From Vulcanimicrobiia bacterium (GTDB taxonomy: Bacteria; Vulcanimicrobiota; Vulcanimicrobiia; Vulcanimicrobiales; Vulcanimicrobiaceae), in the NCBI GenBank assembly GCA_025451135.1, contig JANWKW010000081.1, forward strand, positions 1 to 15,050: a DNA stretch of 15,050 nt. Direction: 5' to 3'. The position numbers and the translations under genes were made by a program. Below are positions 13,400 to 15,050 of the stretch, piece by piece; the first letter of the stretch is position 1, and every line of letters begins with the position of its first letter. Under the pieces are notes generated by a model. The model did not search any database, was not told the DNA's origin, and saw only the letters and a program-made list of their open reading frames with translations.

Positions 13400-14292
13400 C
13401 CGGCTCGGCCGTCAGTCTTGCCGGGGTCGGCAAGGACTACAAACACTTCACCCTCGACGATGTCTCGCTGGAGTTGCCGCAGGGCAGCATCATGGGCTTC
13501 ATCGGCGCCAACGGCGCCGGCAAGAGCACGACCATCCGCATCCTGATGGGCCTGATCCATCAGGATCGCGGGACGGTGCGCGTGCTCGACAACGAGATGC
13601 CCGCCGGCCAGGTCGCCGCCAAGCGCGAGATCGGCTACGTCTCCGACGACATGCGGCTGTATCCGGGCGCGTCCATCGCCTGGCATATGTCGTTCATCGC
13701 CTCGATCTTTCCGTCGTGGGACGCGGCCTACGCCGCCGAATTGGTGAAGCGTTTCGACCTCACTCCCGAGCCGCGCATCAAAGGCCTCTCGCACGGACAA
13801 CGCGTGAAAGCCGCCTTGCTGTTGGTGCTGGCCCGCCGGCCGCGCTTGCTGGTGCTCGACGAACCGACCACCGGTCTGGATCCGATCGCGCGCCAAGAAG
13901 TCCTCGGCGCGCTGATCGAAGTGCTCGCCGACGAACGCCGGACCGTGCTCTTCTCCTCCCAGAACACGATGGACGTGGAACAGATCTCGGATCGCATCAC
14001 GTTCATCGACCGCGGCCGGATCGTCGCCTCGGACGACAAGGAGAACTACCTCGATCGCTGGCGCCGGGTGCGCTTCGAGATCCCCGAAGGCGCGACCGTC
14101 TCCGCGATCCCGGGGATGCTCGACCTGCGCGGAAGCGGCCGCATCAACGTCGTCACCGTTCCCGACTTCACCGATGCGACGCTTCCGCTGCTGCAGGCGA
14201 CCGGCGCCAGCGTCATCGCGGTCGAGCCGATGTCGCTCGAAGAGATCTTCCTGTGCACCGTCAAGAACCGCCGCGAAGGAGTGCTCGCATGA
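13396..14292 (+). CDS. ABC transporter ATPase of a GntR-linked exporter
   Basis: This 298-residue ATPase pairs with the permease that follows. Walker A GANGAGKST (37-45) and Walker B LLVLDE with Glu156 are intact. Other positions differ from canonical ABC ATPases: the Q-loop region reads GYVSDDMRLY (Asp84 at the Gln position), the signature is LSHGQ (131-135), and the switch His is replaced by Gln189 in FSSQNTMD. A C-terminal domain (about 225-298) follows the core. Translation is coupled to the repressor by an ATGA overlap, with GAGGA (13385-13389) six bases upstream. In the related B. subtilis ytr operon such transporters respond to cell-wall antibiotics. The substrate here is unknown. Confidence 0.92.
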   Translation: MTGSAVSLAGVGKDYKHFTLDDVSLELPQGSIMGFIGANGAGKSTTIRILMGLIHQDRGTVRVLDNEMPAGQVAAKREIGYVSDDMRLYPGASIAWHMSFIASIFPSWDAAYAAELVKRFDLTPEPRIKGLSHGQRVKAALLLVLARRPRLLVLDEPTTGLDPIARQEVLGALIEVLADERRTVLFSSQNTMDVEQISDRITFIDRGRIVASDDKENYLDRWRRVRFEIPEGATVSAIPGMLDLRGSGRINVVTVPDFTDATLPLLQATGASVIAVEPMSLEEIFLCTVKNRREGVLA

Positions 14293-14963
14293 ACGCGCCC
14301 GTCATCCGCAGCTTGGTGCTCAAGGACTGGTTCCTGATGCGCCGGCCGCTCGCGTTCTACTTGGTCGCAGCGGCGGTCGCGCTCGCGATGTGCGGCTCCG
14401 GCAGCCTGCTCGCGTTCGACGCCGGCGCCATCCTGTTGATCACGGTCATGATCTCGATGGCCATCCACATCGTGATGCAGACCATCGCGAACGAACGGGT
14501 CGAGAAGACGCTGGCGTTCGTGATGAGCCTGCCGATCTCGGCGATGGACTACACCTCGGCGAAGCTGATCGCCAACGGCGCGCTCTTCCTGGTCCCGTGG
14601 GCGATCGTCACCGCCGGCGCGGCCGGCTTGATCGCGTTCGTCGGCGATCTGCCGAACGGTCTGATCCCGTGGGCGGTCGCCGTGATGCTCGAACTCGCGG
14701 TCAGCTACTTCTTCTTGGTCGGCGTCTCGCTGGTGAGCGAATCGATGCCGTGGACGATCGTCGGAATGGTGGTCGGCAACCTCGGCTTCCAAGCCTTCCT
14801 GTTCTACGTCTCGAACATCCCGGTCGTCGCGCACCAGATGAAGGGCGAAGCGATCGTCTGGAACGGACCGATCGCCACGATCCTCCTGCTGGAGATCGCG
14901 GCAATCGTCGCGTTGCTCGGCTCGACCTACTGGGCCCAATCGCGCAAGCGCGACTTCATCTGA
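14289..14963 (+). CDS. ABC-2-like permease of the GntR-linked exporter
   Basis: This 224-residue membrane protein has about six hydrophobic segments (roughly 21-34, 45-64, 96-118, 126-147, 153-174 and 194-213). The cytoplasmic loop NERVEKTLAFVMSLPIS (68-84) is a common trait of ABC-2 permeases, where it couples to the ATPase. The N-terminus (LVLKDWFLMRRP) and the short basic C-terminus face the cytoplasm in this family. AAGGAG (14276-14281) is seven bases before the ATG, and the ATG overlaps the ATPase stop as ATGA. With one ATPase and one permease, the expected complex is a homodimer of each, unless partners are encoded beyond the window. Confidence 0.88.
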   Translation: MNAPVIRSLVLKDWFLMRRPLAFYLVAAAVALAMCGSGSLLAFDAGAILLITVMISMAIHIVMQTIANERVEKTLAFVMSLPISAMDYTSAKLIANGALFLVPWAIVTAGAAGLIAFVGDLPNGLIPWAVAVMLELAVSYFFLVGVSLVSESMPWTIVGMVVGNLGFQAFLFYVSNIPVVAHQMKGEAIVWNGPIATILLLEIAAIVALLGSTYWAQSRKRDFI

Positions 14964-15000
14964 GAGTGTTTTCGCGTCTCGAGCATAAGGGGCGTTTTCT

Positions 15001-15050
15001 GTGACTTCACGCATACGGTTGGGCGCGGTCGCGTGGATCGCGACCCTGCA
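15001..15050 (+). CDS. Start of a membrane or exported protein, cut by window end
   Basis: A frame opens with GTG at 15001 (17 residues visible: MTSRIRLGAVAWIATLQ). AAGGGG (14987-14992) lies eight bases upstream. The basic start and hydrophobic GAVAWIATL indicate a membrane segment or signal. The pattern recalls the start of DUF998 membrane proteins, but 17 residues are too few to name it. It lies 37 bases after the permease stop and may belong to the same operon. Confidence 0.5.
   Translation, partial: MTSRIRLGAVAWIATL

Overview
The window is GC-rich, densely coding bacterial DNA with short intergenic gaps and several 4-base ATGA start/stop overlaps. It carries chromosomal housekeeping genes (dxs, secG, murI) next to exported proteins of unknown function. 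No tRNA, rRNA, CRISPR array, insertion sequence or phage gene was seen. The style of the proteins (a Lys/Ala repeat protein, a short GerMN protein beside an AMIN amidase, a glycine-rich lipoprotein with an Ig-like end) resembles poorly cultured GC-rich lineages such as Candidatus Eremiobacterota (WPS-2). That placement is an impression, not a demonstrated assignment.

Layout. (1) 1-600: a plus-strand gene for a small histone-H1-like Lys/Ala-rich protein, with its own promoter and a clear intrinsic terminator. (2) 597-5494, minus strand: dxs, then secG, two oligopeptide/dipeptide ABC ATPases (oppD-like, oppF-like) and a small exported protein. The genes are tightly packed. A good promoter inside the end of dxs may drive secG and the genes after it. 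No permease or binding-protein gene accompanies the ATPases. (3) 5559-6203, plus strand: a PAP2-like membrane phosphatase, divergent from dxs. (4) 6220-12923, minus strand, in order of transcription: a secretory-lipase-like alpha/beta hydrolase, a four-helix membrane protein, a GerMN-domain protein, an AMIN/Amidase_3 cell-wall amidase, glutamate racemase, a lipoprotein and two tandem paralogous cysteine-containing exported proteins. The middle of this run is a peptidoglycan synthesis and remodelling cluster. (5) 12963-14963, plus strand: a GntR/YtrA-type repressor, an ABC ATPase and an ABC-2-like permease, coupled by two ATGA overlaps. A perfect 15-base palindrome lies over the -10 of their promoter. 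(6) 15001-15050: the start of another membrane or exported protein, cut by the window edge.

By theme, the genes cover isoprenoid precursor supply (DXS), possible undecaprenyl- or lipid-phosphate removal (PAP2-like), D-glutamate supply (MurI), septal or wall cleavage (amidase), protein export (SecG) and an envelope-stress type Ytr-like ABC cassette. The window is therefore largely an envelope neighbourhood. The parts least explained by known families are the tandem cysteine paralogs (6220-7265) and the self-regulated ABC cassette, whose ATPase has unusual Q-, signature and H-loop residues.
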